From contig NZ_JAUSOO010000131.1 of NCBI RefSeq assembly GCF_030656115.1, positions 1 to 54,842 of the forward strand: a DNA stretch of 54,842 nucleotides, given 5' to 3'. A program made the translations under genes and the position numbers. Shown in pieces: positions 33,500-41,398 of the stretch (position 1 is the first letter of the stretch; each line of letters opens with the position of its first letter). Below the pieces are notes generated by a model, which searched no databases, was not told the origin of the DNA, and saw only the letters and a program-made list of their open reading frames with translations. This stretch comes from Hydrogenophaga sp. (lineage in GTDB: Bacteria; Pseudomonadota; Gammaproteobacteria; Burkholderiales; Burkholderiaceae_C).

Positions 33500-33611
33500 G
33501 GTTCAAGCCTTGCGTTGATCGGGACCGTTCGGGGTGTTCTTTGACATGCCGTGCGTCGATGGAGCGCGCAACTCAAGCTGGCGGCAGAAAGCCACCCGAA
33601 AGAATTTTTAC

Positions 33612-34259
33612 ATGCTGAGAATTTTCACGCGGCCCGTGCCGCTGGCCTGGCTCTTGGCGCTGTGCACCTTCATTCCAGTGGTGACGGCGGCCGTTCTGGT
33701 CGTGCAGATTCCCCTGGGTGCTTTGCCTGCCGACGCGCTGAGGCTGACAGCCGCGCCGGTCATGTATTTCCTGCACGCGCTGGGCGGGGTTGTGTTTGGT
33801 GTGCTCGGACCGGTGCAACTGGTCTCTGCGCTTCGCCATCGGTTCGGGTTTTTGCATCGCCTGTCAGGACGGGTTTTCGTCTTGGCTGGATGGACGATGG
33901 CGCTGGCAGGTCTGGGGCTGCTGTGGCAGGTTGAAAGTGTCGCAACTGCGCTGCTGGATGTCGCGCGAGGGGTCTTCAGCCTGGCTTTGATGGCGTTACT
34001 GGCGCTGGGCGTCATGGCTGCACGGAAGAGAAACATGGGCCAGCACCGAGCTTGGATGGTCCGTGCATACGTCACGGGCATGGGGACTGGACCTGTCGCG
34101 CTGGTGATGTTTCCGATTTACCTGATGACCGGTAAACCCTTGCAAGGGCTGCTGTCTGACACCGTCGTTGTCGGCATGTGGCTGATCACCATTGCGACGG
34201 GCGAGTGGGTGATTCGGCGGCGTGCAGTGCAAAAACCCTTGCAGCCGATCGTCGCATGA
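33612..34259 (+). CDS. DUF2306-type membrane protein
   Basis: The 215-residue protein has six hydrophobic helices. The segments LGPVQLVSALRHRFGFLHRLSGRVFVLAG and NMGQHRAWMVRAYVTG contain the His and Arg residues typical of DUF2306 membrane proteins, which may bind heme or metal; the function is not established. The start at 33612 is chosen over 33534 because the extra 26 residues are not protein-like and the first helix begins close to MLRIFTRPVP. Confidence 0.75.
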   Translation: MLRIFTRPVPLAWLLALCTFIPVVTAAVLVVQIPLGALPADALRLTAAPVMYFLHALGGVVFGVLGPVQLVSALRHRFGFLHRLSGRVFVLAGWTMALAGLGLLWQVESVATALLDVARGVFSLALMALLALGVMAARKRNMGQHRAWMVRAYVTGMGTGPVALVMFPIYLMTGKPLQGLLSDTVVVGMWLITIATGEWVIRRRAVQKPLQPIVA

Positions 34260-34389
34260 ACCATCTTGAATGACACAAGGGACATGACAAGCTGCATCAG
34301 TTCCCCGTTGCGCTGACCTTCGCTCCAGTTCGCCGCTGGATTGGAACTGCGGACCCACTGCGGGCGTAGCGCTCGCAGAACTTGACGGG

Positions 34390-34809
34390 AAGCGTACGGG
34401 CGGCAGGTCGTCGAGCACGCGGACCATGTTCGGCGTGGCGAGGGCGATCTTGTTCATCATCGCGCCGATGCCCATGCCTTGTTGCACCAGCGCTCAGTGG
34501 GCCACCGTGTGGTCGGCGTAGCACCACGCCACTCACGGCCTGCGAGCGGCCGGTGGCGGTCAGGCTCAGCGCCGCGGCGGCGGCGCCCATGGCGCGTGCG
34601 TGTTCCAGCAGGTCCAGCCCCGTGGGGGTGAGTGCCATCGACTTGCCGACCCGCTCGAACAGGGTCACGCCCATGCGCTGCTCAATGGCGGCGACCTGAC
34701 GGCTCAAGGTCGGCTGGGTCAGGCCCAGCTTGCGCGCAGCGGCCGACAGTGAGCCGGTTTCGGCGGTCTCCAGAAAGGCCTTGAGCTGGTTCCAGTCCAG
34801 GTTGTCCAT
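34390..34809 (-). pseudogene. Decayed LysR-family regulator with internal deletion
   Basis: The N-terminal part (MDNLDWNQLKAFLETAETG... to SQAVSGVV) is nearly identical to the LysR protein encoded at 30661-31584. It then jumps at about 34520 directly to the later segment CYADHTVAH, losing about 121 residues and shifting frame. The Trp codon after VAH is a TGA stop, and similarity ends at VRVLDDLPPVRFP. The gene cannot make a working regulator. Its start and upstream motif remain intact. Confidence 0.88.
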
Positions 34810-34829
34810 GCTTTTATGTATATGTTCAC

Positions 34830-34842
34830 TGCAATTTACCGC
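34830..34842 (-). promoter_or_regulatory. Conserved operator-like motif, second copy
   Basis: TGCAATTTACCGC, 21 nt upstream of the pseudogene start, identical to the motif in front of the intact LysR gene. It lies in the divergent region toward mipA, so the intact paralogue may bind here. Confidence 0.5.
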
Positions 34843-35070
34843 AATTCCTATCGGAGTTACGCATGAATAACATCCAGTCTTCTCAAACAACGCGCGCCTC
34901 TGCCCATGCTGTCTCCCACTCTCGCACCTCTCTTCGAGGTCTCGCCTCTCGCCCACGCGGTTGCGTCGGCCGCGCGCAACGTCCGTTTCCAAAACCGTTC
35001 TGCGGTCACGTATCACGGCCCACGAAACCCCAACCGCCATTCCCACAACCCCTTGCGCGCGGGCATTGCC

Positions 35071-35877
35071 ATGCGAACCGTCGCGCAGGGGGCGGTGTTG
35101 GTCGGCCTGCTTCTCTTCGCCTTTGACAGCGCGACGGCCCAGACACCGCCCAACGAGGCAAAGCTGGGCCTCAGTGGCAGCATCGGTCTGGGTGTCGCAT
35201 CCATGCCGTCGTACGAAGGCAGCCCGAACCGCCGTACCTTGGCTGTCCCTTATTTCACCTTGAACTACCGCACACGGGATTGGGGCGAGGTGAGCTTTGG
35301 CCAGTACGGCCTCGTCTGGCAAGCCGTCGAAGCCGGCGACTTGCGGCTGGGCCTCGTTGCCAACCCCGATGCAGGGCGCAAGGACAGCAAGCCGTCGAAG
35401 ATGAATCCCTCGCCCGGGGACAAGCGTCTGGCAGGCATGGGCGCGGTCCGATCAAGTACCGAGGGCGGTGTGCTCGTCGGATATGGACCCTTCAGTCTGC
35501 AGGCACGAAAGTCGCTGGGCGATCGCGGCCACAAGGGCACGCAGGTGGACGCGAGTGTCGAGTGGCCGTTGGTGGTGACAGACAAGGTTGCCGTGAGCTT
35601 TGGGGCGGGTCTGACGTGGGCCGACAAAGACTACATGCAGACCTACTTCGGCGTGACATCTGCGCAGGCCCAGGCCTCCGGTTTCCGGGCTTACACCCCC
35701 AATTCTGGTGTTCGCAAATTCGACCTCAGCGTGAACGCTGAGTACGCGCTCGTTAAAGACTGGACGTTACAAGGAGCGGCGGTGCTGACCCGATTGACCG
35801 GCGACGCCGCTGACAGTCCCCTGGTCGCGCGCAAGTCGAACCCATCCGGGTACCTGGGCGTTGCCTATGTATTCTGA
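35071..35877 (+). CDS. MipA/OmpV-family outer membrane protein
   Basis: The 268-residue protein has a signal peptide (MRTVAQGAV...SATAQ) and alternating beta-strand pattern. GLGVASMPSYEGSPNRRTLAVPYFTLNYR is typical of MipA/OmpV proteins, and the chain ends in aromatic Phe (GYLGVAYVF) as outer-membrane barrels do. The family includes scaffold proteins for murein synthesis and solute-induced porin-like proteins. The start at 35071 gives the signal directly; about 260 bp upstream to the LysR pseudogene hold no clear gene. A LysR-controlled origin is suggested by the divergent arrangement. Confidence 0.85.
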   Translation: MRTVAQGAVLVGLLLFAFDSATAQTPPNEAKLGLSGSIGLGVASMPSYEGSPNRRTLAVPYFTLNYRTRDWGEVSFGQYGLVWQAVEAGDLRLGLVANPDAGRKDSKPSKMNPSPGDKRLAGMGAVRSSTEGGVLVGYGPFSLQARKSLGDRGHKGTQVDASVEWPLVVTDKVAVSFGAGLTWADKDYMQTYFGVTSAQAQASGFRAYTPNSGVRKFDLSVNAEYALVKDWTLQGAAVLTRLTGDAADSPLVARKSNPSGYLGVAYVF

Positions 35878-35917
35878 AGCTGACATGGCCCCGAGGGCAT
35901 GGGTGAGCGGCTAACCC

Positions 35918-36658
35918 ATGCCGCAGTACTCACGGTGGCAGGTGTTGGCGGTTTGGGCTGCTGCGGCGTTGCCAATGGCGCTGATGGCCTGGGTGGTGGT
36001 GCCATTGTGTGCAACGCCCGAAGAGGGCAACGTTGCATGGGTGAAATGGTTGATCGGGGGACTCACGCTTGGGTTGGTCTGGCAGGGGCTGTTGGTGGCT
36101 GCGTTGGTATGGGGCGAGCGCGGCAACCTGCGGTGGAGAACGCTCAAGGACGCACTGTGGTTGCATGCACCCACCCATCCGCGTACCGGCCGCAGGGGTG
36201 GCCTGCTGTGGCTGGTGTGTCTCCCGTTGATGGCCGGCCTTTGGCTGTCTGGGGCATTGCCCGAGCCAGACCACAGCCCCTGGCGCGACTTCGGGGTCTT
36301 TCTCCAGTCCGATGCTGGGCGTGCATTCTTTGCCGGCAACTGGATCTGGTACGGGGTGGTGGCGGTGATGTTGGTGTTCAACACGGTGCTGGGTGAAGAA
36401 TTGCTCTTCCGTGGCTTTCTTCTTCCGCGCATGAATCACGCCTTCGGGCGAGTGGATTGGCTTGTCAACGGGGTGTTGTTTGCCCTGTACCACTTGCATA
36501 CCCCATGGGTGATTCCTGCCGCCGTGCTGGACGCGTTCTGGTTCGCTGGGCCCTCCAAGTACTACCGCAGCGCGTGGATCGGCATCGTCGTGCACAGCAC
36601 CGCCAGCGTGGCGGTACTGGTGTTGCTGTGGCCTGTCGTCTGGGCGCAGCGTGGCTGA
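35918..36658 (+). CDS. CPBP-family intramembrane metalloprotease
   Basis: The 246-residue polytopic membrane protein has the CPBP/CAAX motif GEELLFRGFLLPRM (Glu-Glu-x3-Arg), followed by LFALYHLHTPW and a later His in VVHSTAS. These residues form the active site in the Rce1-type fold. Bacterial members process peptides or act in bacteriocin self-immunity; nothing nearby specifies the substrate. It precedes an IS4-type transposase relic. Confidence 0.8.
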   Translation: MPQYSRWQVLAVWAAAALPMALMAWVVVPLCATPEEGNVAWVKWLIGGLTLGLVWQGLLVAALVWGERGNLRWRTLKDALWLHAPTHPRTGRRGGLLWLVCLPLMAGLWLSGALPEPDHSPWRDFGVFLQSDAGRAFFAGNWIWYGVVAVMLVFNTVLGEELLFRGFLLPRMNHAFGRVDWLVNGVLFALYHLHTPWVIPAAVLDAFWFAGPSKYYRSAWIGIVVHSTASVAVLVLLWPVVWAQRG

Positions 36659-36960
36659 AAATGGGGTTGCGTAAGCCGCTGGAACATGGCTTCGATACGC
36701 CAGCGCTTGCGATACCGGCGCTCAATGGTGGCTGCCCCAATGTCCTGGGGGCGATGGCGCCACAGAGCGATGTGTGTGCCTCCCGACGCTGTGGGCGATG
36801 ACAGTTCGATGTCGGTGCATTCGCCCCATGGGCCGCGCTCGTTCTGGTGCGCATCCTCACCCGCCACGGTGTCGCAGACCAACGCACTGGGCCAGAACCG
36901 CCACGGACATCCCGTGCGCAGCACGGCACCGAGCGCCTCGTGTTCTTCGTCTGGTGGGGC
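36655..36960 (-). pseudogene. Remnant of an IS4-type transposase (C-terminal part)
   Basis: A minus-strand frame carries AATIERRYRKRWRIEAMFQRL. Its Y-x2-R-x3-E pattern is the YREK signature of IS4-family DDE transposases, with the final Lys replaced. Upstream GEDAHQNERGPWGE and GGTHIALWRHRP fit the preceding beta-strands loosely. There is no start, no N-terminal catalytic region and no terminal inverted repeats. It lies between the CPBP gene and the 3' end of the malonate operon. Confidence 0.5.
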
Positions 36961-36974
36961 GCTGGCAAGGCCGC

Positions 36975-37877
36975 TCACGGAAGGCGCGCTGTCAGCCAGT
37001 CCACCAGCGCAGGAAGGCTGCGGAATTCGTCGACCGATCGCGCGGGTATGTCGGGAAAACGTTCGCTCCACATTCTGGCCAACGCCTGTCCCGGTCCCAG
37101 TTCCAGAACGGCGTCGACACGGCGGGACTCGATGTGATCGAGGCACTCATCCCACCGCACGGTGGCGCTGAGCTGGCTTGCCAGCGCATCCAGCGCCTGC
37201 GCCGCGTCACGAATCTGGCCCATCGCGTTGCTGATGACGGGTATTCGGGGGTTCGTCAGGGAGTGGGTTGCCAGTACCGATCGAAAGTCGACCGAGGCCT
37301 GCTGCATCCATCTCGTGTGCGAAGCCAGTGCCACATTCAGTCGCGTCACACGCATACCCTGCACCTCAGCACAGGCCGCCGCTTCCACGAGCGCACCGTT
37401 TGGACCGCCGACCACGCCGCTCTCGGGTCCCAGGCGAATCGCCAGATCAAGATCAAACGCTTCGCACAGGCCACGAAGGCCTCCCAGCCTGGCGCTGCTG
37501 ACCCCCATCAGGCCCGTGTCCAGATGGGCATGGGCCGCGTCCATGCAGGCCGCGCGCTGCACAGCCAGCGCCAGGACCGTATCGGGGTCCAGCACACCGG
37601 CGGCGCAGAACGCGGCCAGCTCTCCGACGCTGTAGCCTGCCACGACGGCAGGCGGTCCAGCCTCTGCAACGAGTTGCTCAAAGGCGGCCATCGCCAGGCC
37701 GGTTATCAGCACCTGGGCGTGGCGGTTGTTTCCTGCCCACACCGGATCGTCAAGACGGTCGCGCCAATCGGCGCCGAGCAGATGCTCGACCTGCTCAACC
37801 TGGCGATCACGGCGGACCCAGGACAGCATGTGGCGATGCTGTGCCCCTTGTCCGGAGAACAACAATGCGTAGCCCAT
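36975..37877 (-). CDS. mdcH: Malonyl-CoA:acyl carrier protein transacylase MdcH
   Basis: The 300-residue acyltransferase loads malonyl groups onto the decarboxylase acyl carrier protein. GQGAQ near the N terminus, the nucleophile GYSVGE (Ser83) and the His in ALASHTRWM are the FabD-type active-site parts. It is the last gene of the mdc operon, 12 bp after mdcB. Confidence 0.9.
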   Translation of the reverse strand: MGYALLFSGQGAQHRHMLSWVRRDRQVEQVEHLLGADWRDRLDDPVWAGNNRHAQVLITGLAMAAFEQLVAEAGPPAVVAGYSVGELAAFCAAGVLDPDTVLALAVQRAACMDAAHAHLDTGLMGVSSARLGGLRGLCEAFDLDLAIRLGPESGVVGGPNGALVEAAACAEVQGMRVTRLNVALASHTRWMQQASVDFRSVLATHSLTNPRIPVISNAMGQIRDAAQALDALASQLSATVRWDECLDHIESRRVDAVLELGPGQALARMWSERFPDIPARSVDEFRSLPALVDWLTARLP

Positions 37878-37889
37878 GCCACCCAGCGG

Positions 37890-38753
37890 TCAGGGCAGCG
37901 CCCCGACCCGCTCCAGAAAACAGGTCGCCGCCAGCGTATCGGCGCACCCCCCCGGGGAGAGTCGGCGGGCGACAAAGTCGCGATGAATGGCCTGCGCATC
38001 GTCAACGGCGCCTGCGTGCGAAGCGCCCCCGTTGGCCAGAAAGGCACGCGCCAGCGAGCGTGCGTGGTGCAGACCGGCCAGCCCCCCTCGGCGGGCCAGA
38101 TTGGCGTCGTCGAGCACCGCCATGATGTCAAAAAACACTTGCAGCTTGAGCTGCGCGCCGAGCAGCCCGGCCCGCCGGGCCTGGACCCAGCTGGGCACGG
38201 CCACCTCAAAAACCGCAGGAAACCCGAGGGCGGCCTCTTCAGAGGCGCTGCGCAATCCGAACCGCCGCGCGGCGATCCCTCCGGGCAGGTTGGATGTGCG
38301 CGTCCGGCGGCCATCCAGTGGCTTGCCCCAGTGCCGCATCAACGCAGCGCGGACCGCGCCAGGCGTCAAGGGCGCGCCCTCTGACTGTGCGGCGGCGACC
38401 GCAGCACACAGCAAACCCAGCATGAATATGGCGCCGCGGTGCGTGTTGACGCCGCCCGTGGCGGCGAGCATGCGCGACTCCGCCTCCAGCCCGCATTGCT
38501 CCAACGCAGAAAACGGTGCCCGGGCATGTCCCAGTTCGGCAATGCGGGTGAAGTAATGGCGCAGGGCGAACAGGCTGCGCATGAAGGTGTTCCCGTCCAT
38601 GTCGTCGTGGCTGCCGCTGTCGACCAGGGACACCAGACCGGGCTTGGGCGCCAGACACAGCTCGTCATGGAGCGCCAGTGTGGCGGCACGCCCAATGCCC
38701 GTTGCACTCCAGGCCCGGTCGTGTCGGGTTGGCGCTGGCTGTATGGATCTCAT
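37890..38753 (-). CDS. mdcB: Triphosphoribosyl-dephospho-CoA synthase MdcB
   Basis: The 287-residue enzyme makes the precursor of the prosthetic group of malonate decarboxylase from dephospho-CoA and ATP. CLAPKPGLVSLVDSGSHDDMD is the conserved family segment of CitG/MdcB proteins, and GGVNTHRGAIFMLG follows. The start at 38753 was chosen because it overlaps the mdcG stop as ATGA; an in-frame ATG at 38768 is possible. Confidence 0.92.
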   Translation of the reverse strand: MRSIQPAPTRHDRAWSATGIGRAATLALHDELCLAPKPGLVSLVDSGSHDDMDGNTFMRSLFALRHYFTRIAELGHARAPFSALEQCGLEAESRMLAATGGVNTHRGAIFMLGLLCAAVAAAQSEGAPLTPGAVRAALMRHWGKPLDGRRTRTSNLPGGIAARRFGLRSASEEAALGFPAVFEVAVPSWVQARRAGLLGAQLKLQVFFDIMAVLDDANLARRGGLAGLHHARSLARAFLANGGASHAGAVDDAQAIHRDFVARRLSPGGCADTLAATCFLERVGALP

Positions 38754-39436
38754 GTGGCCATCTCCCATTGAAGCTGGCGTTTGTCACACACCATTGCGTC
38801 TCTCAGTTCTTGACCGAGCAGGTGCTTGACCAGCAGCCGCTGGCACCGGCCCTGCCGCCAGGCGGCCCATTCCCGCCACGCCACGGCAGAGCCATCCGGG
38901 AACACCAGTTCGCCATCGACACGCCGCTTGAGGCCCTCCACCTGCTGAAGGAAGTGGACGGCGGTATCGGCCGCGTGTGCGTCTTTCACGGCCAGCCACA
39001 GATCGATGTCGCTGTGATCGTGCAGGTAGGGCAATCCGGTGACGGTCTGCCACCCGACGCTGCCGTACACCCGCGCCTGCAGGTGGTTGGCGGCCAGCGA
39101 GGCCGCGAGATGGCGCATCGCCTTGCGTTCGAGGGCTGACAGCGCCCCAAGCGACGCGGTCAGGGGTGGGAACTCGGTGAACATGCTCAGCTGCTTGGGC
39201 ATCAGTTGAAGCGCGACCCGCTGGCGCTCCCAGGTCTCGGGAAGGCACACGCCCAGAGCGATCCGCCCAGCTGTGTTCGCCCGGGCCGGCAACTGCCGGG
39301 TGACCACCACGGGCAGACCCTGCGCGGCCCAGTGAGTGAGGCCGGCCTTGATGGGCTCGCCCCATGTTCGTGCCAGCACATTCTTCCAGCCGTCGGCTGT
39401 CACGAACGCCAGTTGGTGCCGACGCAGTGGCGGCAT
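38750..39436 (-). CDS. mdcG: Phosphoribosyl-dephospho-CoA transferase MdcG (holo-ACP synthase)
   Basis: The 228-residue nucleotidyltransferase attaches the prosthetic group to the serine of MdcC. YLHDHSDIDLWL is the metal-binding nucleotidyltransferase motif, preceded by YGSVGWQ. The ATG at 39436 has GGGAG at normal distance; a TTG at 39451 overlapping the mdcE stop is less likely. Confidence 0.9.
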   Translation of the reverse strand: MPPLRRHQLAFVTADGWKNVLARTWGEPIKAGLTHWAAQGLPVVVTRQLPARANTAGRIALGVCLPETWERQRVALQLMPKQLSMFTEFPPLTASLGALSALERKAMRHLAASLAANHLQARVYGSVGWQTVTGLPYLHDHSDIDLWLAVKDAHAADTAVHFLQQVEGLKRRVDGELVFPDGSAVAWREWAAWRQGRCQRLLVKHLLGQELRDAMVCDKRQLQWEMAT

Positions 39437-39447
39437 CACCCGCTCCC

Positions 39448-40158
39448 TCAAGCCGCGTCCAGCACACGCTGAACGACGGACGCGGCCATGCGGCGACCGC
39501 CACGCAAAGCGCCATCGGTGGCCCGCTGGTCGTCACGCGACGCGTCACCCAGTGCCTGACGCAAGGCAGCCGCCAGATCGCCCGTCCAGATATCGCGCAC
39601 GCCGCCCATCGCCCAGTAGTTCTCGACACCCGGCGCGAACACCGGGTTGTGGTGCGACAGCTCCTCCAGCAGTTCGGGAGCCAGCTTGGTGATGCGGGCC
39701 ATGGCGGGCAGGCGCATGACACGAATCTCGGCCTGTGGCAGCGCATAGCAGGCATCGGCGATCAGACCCGAGGTGATGAATCCACCGGACAGCGCCTGGT
39801 CGTACACCAGCCCGATGACCCGGTGTCCACGGCGCCTGGCGAGATCGATGCACATGCCCAGGTGGGCCATCGCACGGTTGATGCCCAGCAGCTCATCGCG
39901 GCGGCGAAGTTGTTGCCCCTGGGTATCGATCAACAGCAGAATCGGCCGCCCCGGGTGCTGAACGATCGTGTCGAGCACCGCCCGCGCTTGCCGCAGTGCC
40001 AGGTTCACCCCAATGGGCGCATGCCCTGTTGTGCCGATCACGGTGAGCGTCATGCCGTCGAACACGACGGTGCCGTGAAGGAAATCGCCGTCCTGGTCGA
40101 TGCCGTGCAAGCCGTGATCGCCACCAAACAGGGACACGGTCAGATGTTTCCAGTTCAT
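39448..40158 (-). CDS. mdcE: Malonate decarboxylase gamma subunit MdcE
   Basis: The 236-residue subunit of the carboxytransferase-type decarboxylase belongs to the crotonase-like fold shared with acetyl-CoA carboxylase. DTQGQQLRRRDELLGINRAMAHL and YDQALSGGFITSGLIAD are typical. It works with MdcD to remove carbon dioxide from malonyl-S-ACP. The start at 40158 has GGAG upstream. Confidence 0.92.
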   Translation of the reverse strand: MNWKHLTVSLFGGDHGLHGIDQDGDFLHGTVVFDGMTLTVIGTTGHAPIGVNLALRQARAVLDTIVQHPGRPILLLIDTQGQQLRRRDELLGINRAMAHLGMCIDLARRRGHRVIGLVYDQALSGGFITSGLIADACYALPQAEIRVMRLPAMARITKLAPELLEELSHHNPVFAPGVENYWAMGGVRDIWTGDLAAALRQALGDASRDDQRATDGALRGGRRMAASVVQRVLDAA

Positions 40159-40174
40159 TTTCCGGTCTCCTGCC

Positions 40175-41056
40175 TCATGGAGTGCGCAGCGCCCGCACGG
40201 CCTGCACATCCATGTCATTCACACGCGCCGCCTGGGCAACGCCCAGCCGGCCCCACAGGGTGATCGCGTCATCGGCACCCTCGGGAACCGCTTCATCCAG
40301 CAGATGCAGCCGGTTGACCAGCAAGGCATGTTCGGCCTGCAGCGCGTCCAGCGTGACCGGACGGCGCATGCCGATCAGGGCGATCGCGGCCTCGCGAAAA
40401 GCCTCGACATCGTCTTCGACCAGGGCGTCGCAGTCGCCGCTGAGCCAGCGGTGTTTGCCGCCCGTGGTGCGCCACACCAGTGCCCGGTCGCGGGCGTCGA
40501 ATTCGTCCACGCCATGGGAGGCTTCAATGACCTCCGGACCCGACATGGCCAGTCGGCCGATGTCGCTCATCACCACGTGGTCACAGCAACGCGCGACGAT
40601 GCCCATGCCGCCAAAACAGCCGTTGGCGCTGCCGATCAGCACGATCACCGGAACGCCGGATGCCCGCACGTCGAGCACGGCGCGCATGACCTCGGAGACT
40701 GCGATCAGCCCGGCGTTGGCCTCGTGAAGCCGCACGCCACCGGAGTCGGCCAGCAGCAGCACCGCATCCGGGCGCTCTTTGATGGCGCGTTGCAGCAGCC
40801 CGACCAGTTTGGCGCCATGGACCTCGCCCACGCCGCCTCCCATGAAGGCCCCCTCCTGCGCGGCGACGAACACGGTGCACCCGTTCAACTGCGCGCGTCC
40901 GATGGCCACGCCGTCATCGAATGCACAAGGCACGCCCAGCTGGGCCAGGTGCGGACTGGTCACACGTTCTGCCGGCGCAAGCCACTCGTGAAAGCTGCCC
41001 GCATCGAGCAGTCTGGCCAGGCGCTCACGCGCCGAACACTCGGCGTAGCTGATCAT
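40175..41056 (-). CDS. mdcD: Malonate decarboxylase beta subunit MdcD
   Basis: The 293-residue subunit pairs with MdcE. Recognised segments are SYAECSARERLARLLDAGSFHEW, FVAAQEGAFMGGGVGEVHGAKL and LADSGGVRLHEANAGL, matching the carboxyltransferase family. Its ATG overlaps the mdcC stop by 4 bp, with GGAGGGC upstream. Confidence 0.93.
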   Translation of the reverse strand: MISYAECSARERLARLLDAGSFHEWLAPAERVTSPHLAQLGVPCAFDDGVAIGRAQLNGCTVFVAAQEGAFMGGGVGEVHGAKLVGLLQRAIKERPDAVLLLADSGGVRLHEANAGLIAVSEVMRAVLDVRASGVPVIVLIGSANGCFGGMGIVARCCDHVVMSDIGRLAMSGPEVIEASHGVDEFDARDRALVWRTTGGKHRWLSGDCDALVEDDVEAFREAAIALIGMRRPVTLDALQAEHALLVNRLHLLDEAVPEGADDAITLWGRLGVAQAARVNDMDVQAVRALRTP

Positions 41057-41385
41057 GATGCCCTCCGTGAAGACAGCTCGGCCATCGCCTGTTCGAGCCT
41101 CAGGCTGACCACGGCAGGTGTCGCGCCCATGTCGTGGATCGACAGCCTCACGCCGGCCAGTCCGTGCCGGCGGTGAAAGTCCATCAGCACGGCGGACCAG
41201 ATCGACTCGAACCCGCGAGCGGATGTTTCGACATGGATCTGGCACTGCGAGGAGGTGTCGGACTCCAGCAGCACCTCCAGGTTGCCTGAGCCCACCACCC
41301 CCACCAGCACGGGGGGGAATGCGGGCACAGGGTGAAGGCCGTTGTAGGAAAAATCCAGGGCTTCTATGCCCACAGGCTGACTCAT
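41053..41385 (-). CDS. mdcC: Malonate decarboxylase acyl carrier protein MdcC
   Basis: The 110-residue carrier subunit receives the 2'-(5''-phosphoribosyl)-3'-dephospho-CoA group on the serine of GSGNLEVLL (Ser33). Acetyl and malonyl groups ride on it during the reaction cycle. GGGAG precedes the ATG; mdcA ends 13 bp upstream. Confidence 0.93.
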   Translation of the reverse strand: MSQPVGIEALDFSYNGLHPVPAFPPVLVGVVGSGNLEVLLESDTSSQCQIHVETSARGFESIWSAVLMDFHRRHGLAGVRLSIHDMGATPAVVSLRLEQAMAELSSRRAS

Positions 41386-41398
41386 GTGATTCTCCCGT

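Noticed and set aside
34863..35126. 87-codon frame before mipA
   Set aside because: A start with a weak CGGAG exists, but the sequence is Arg/Pro/Ser noise and overlaps the mipA signal peptide in another frame.
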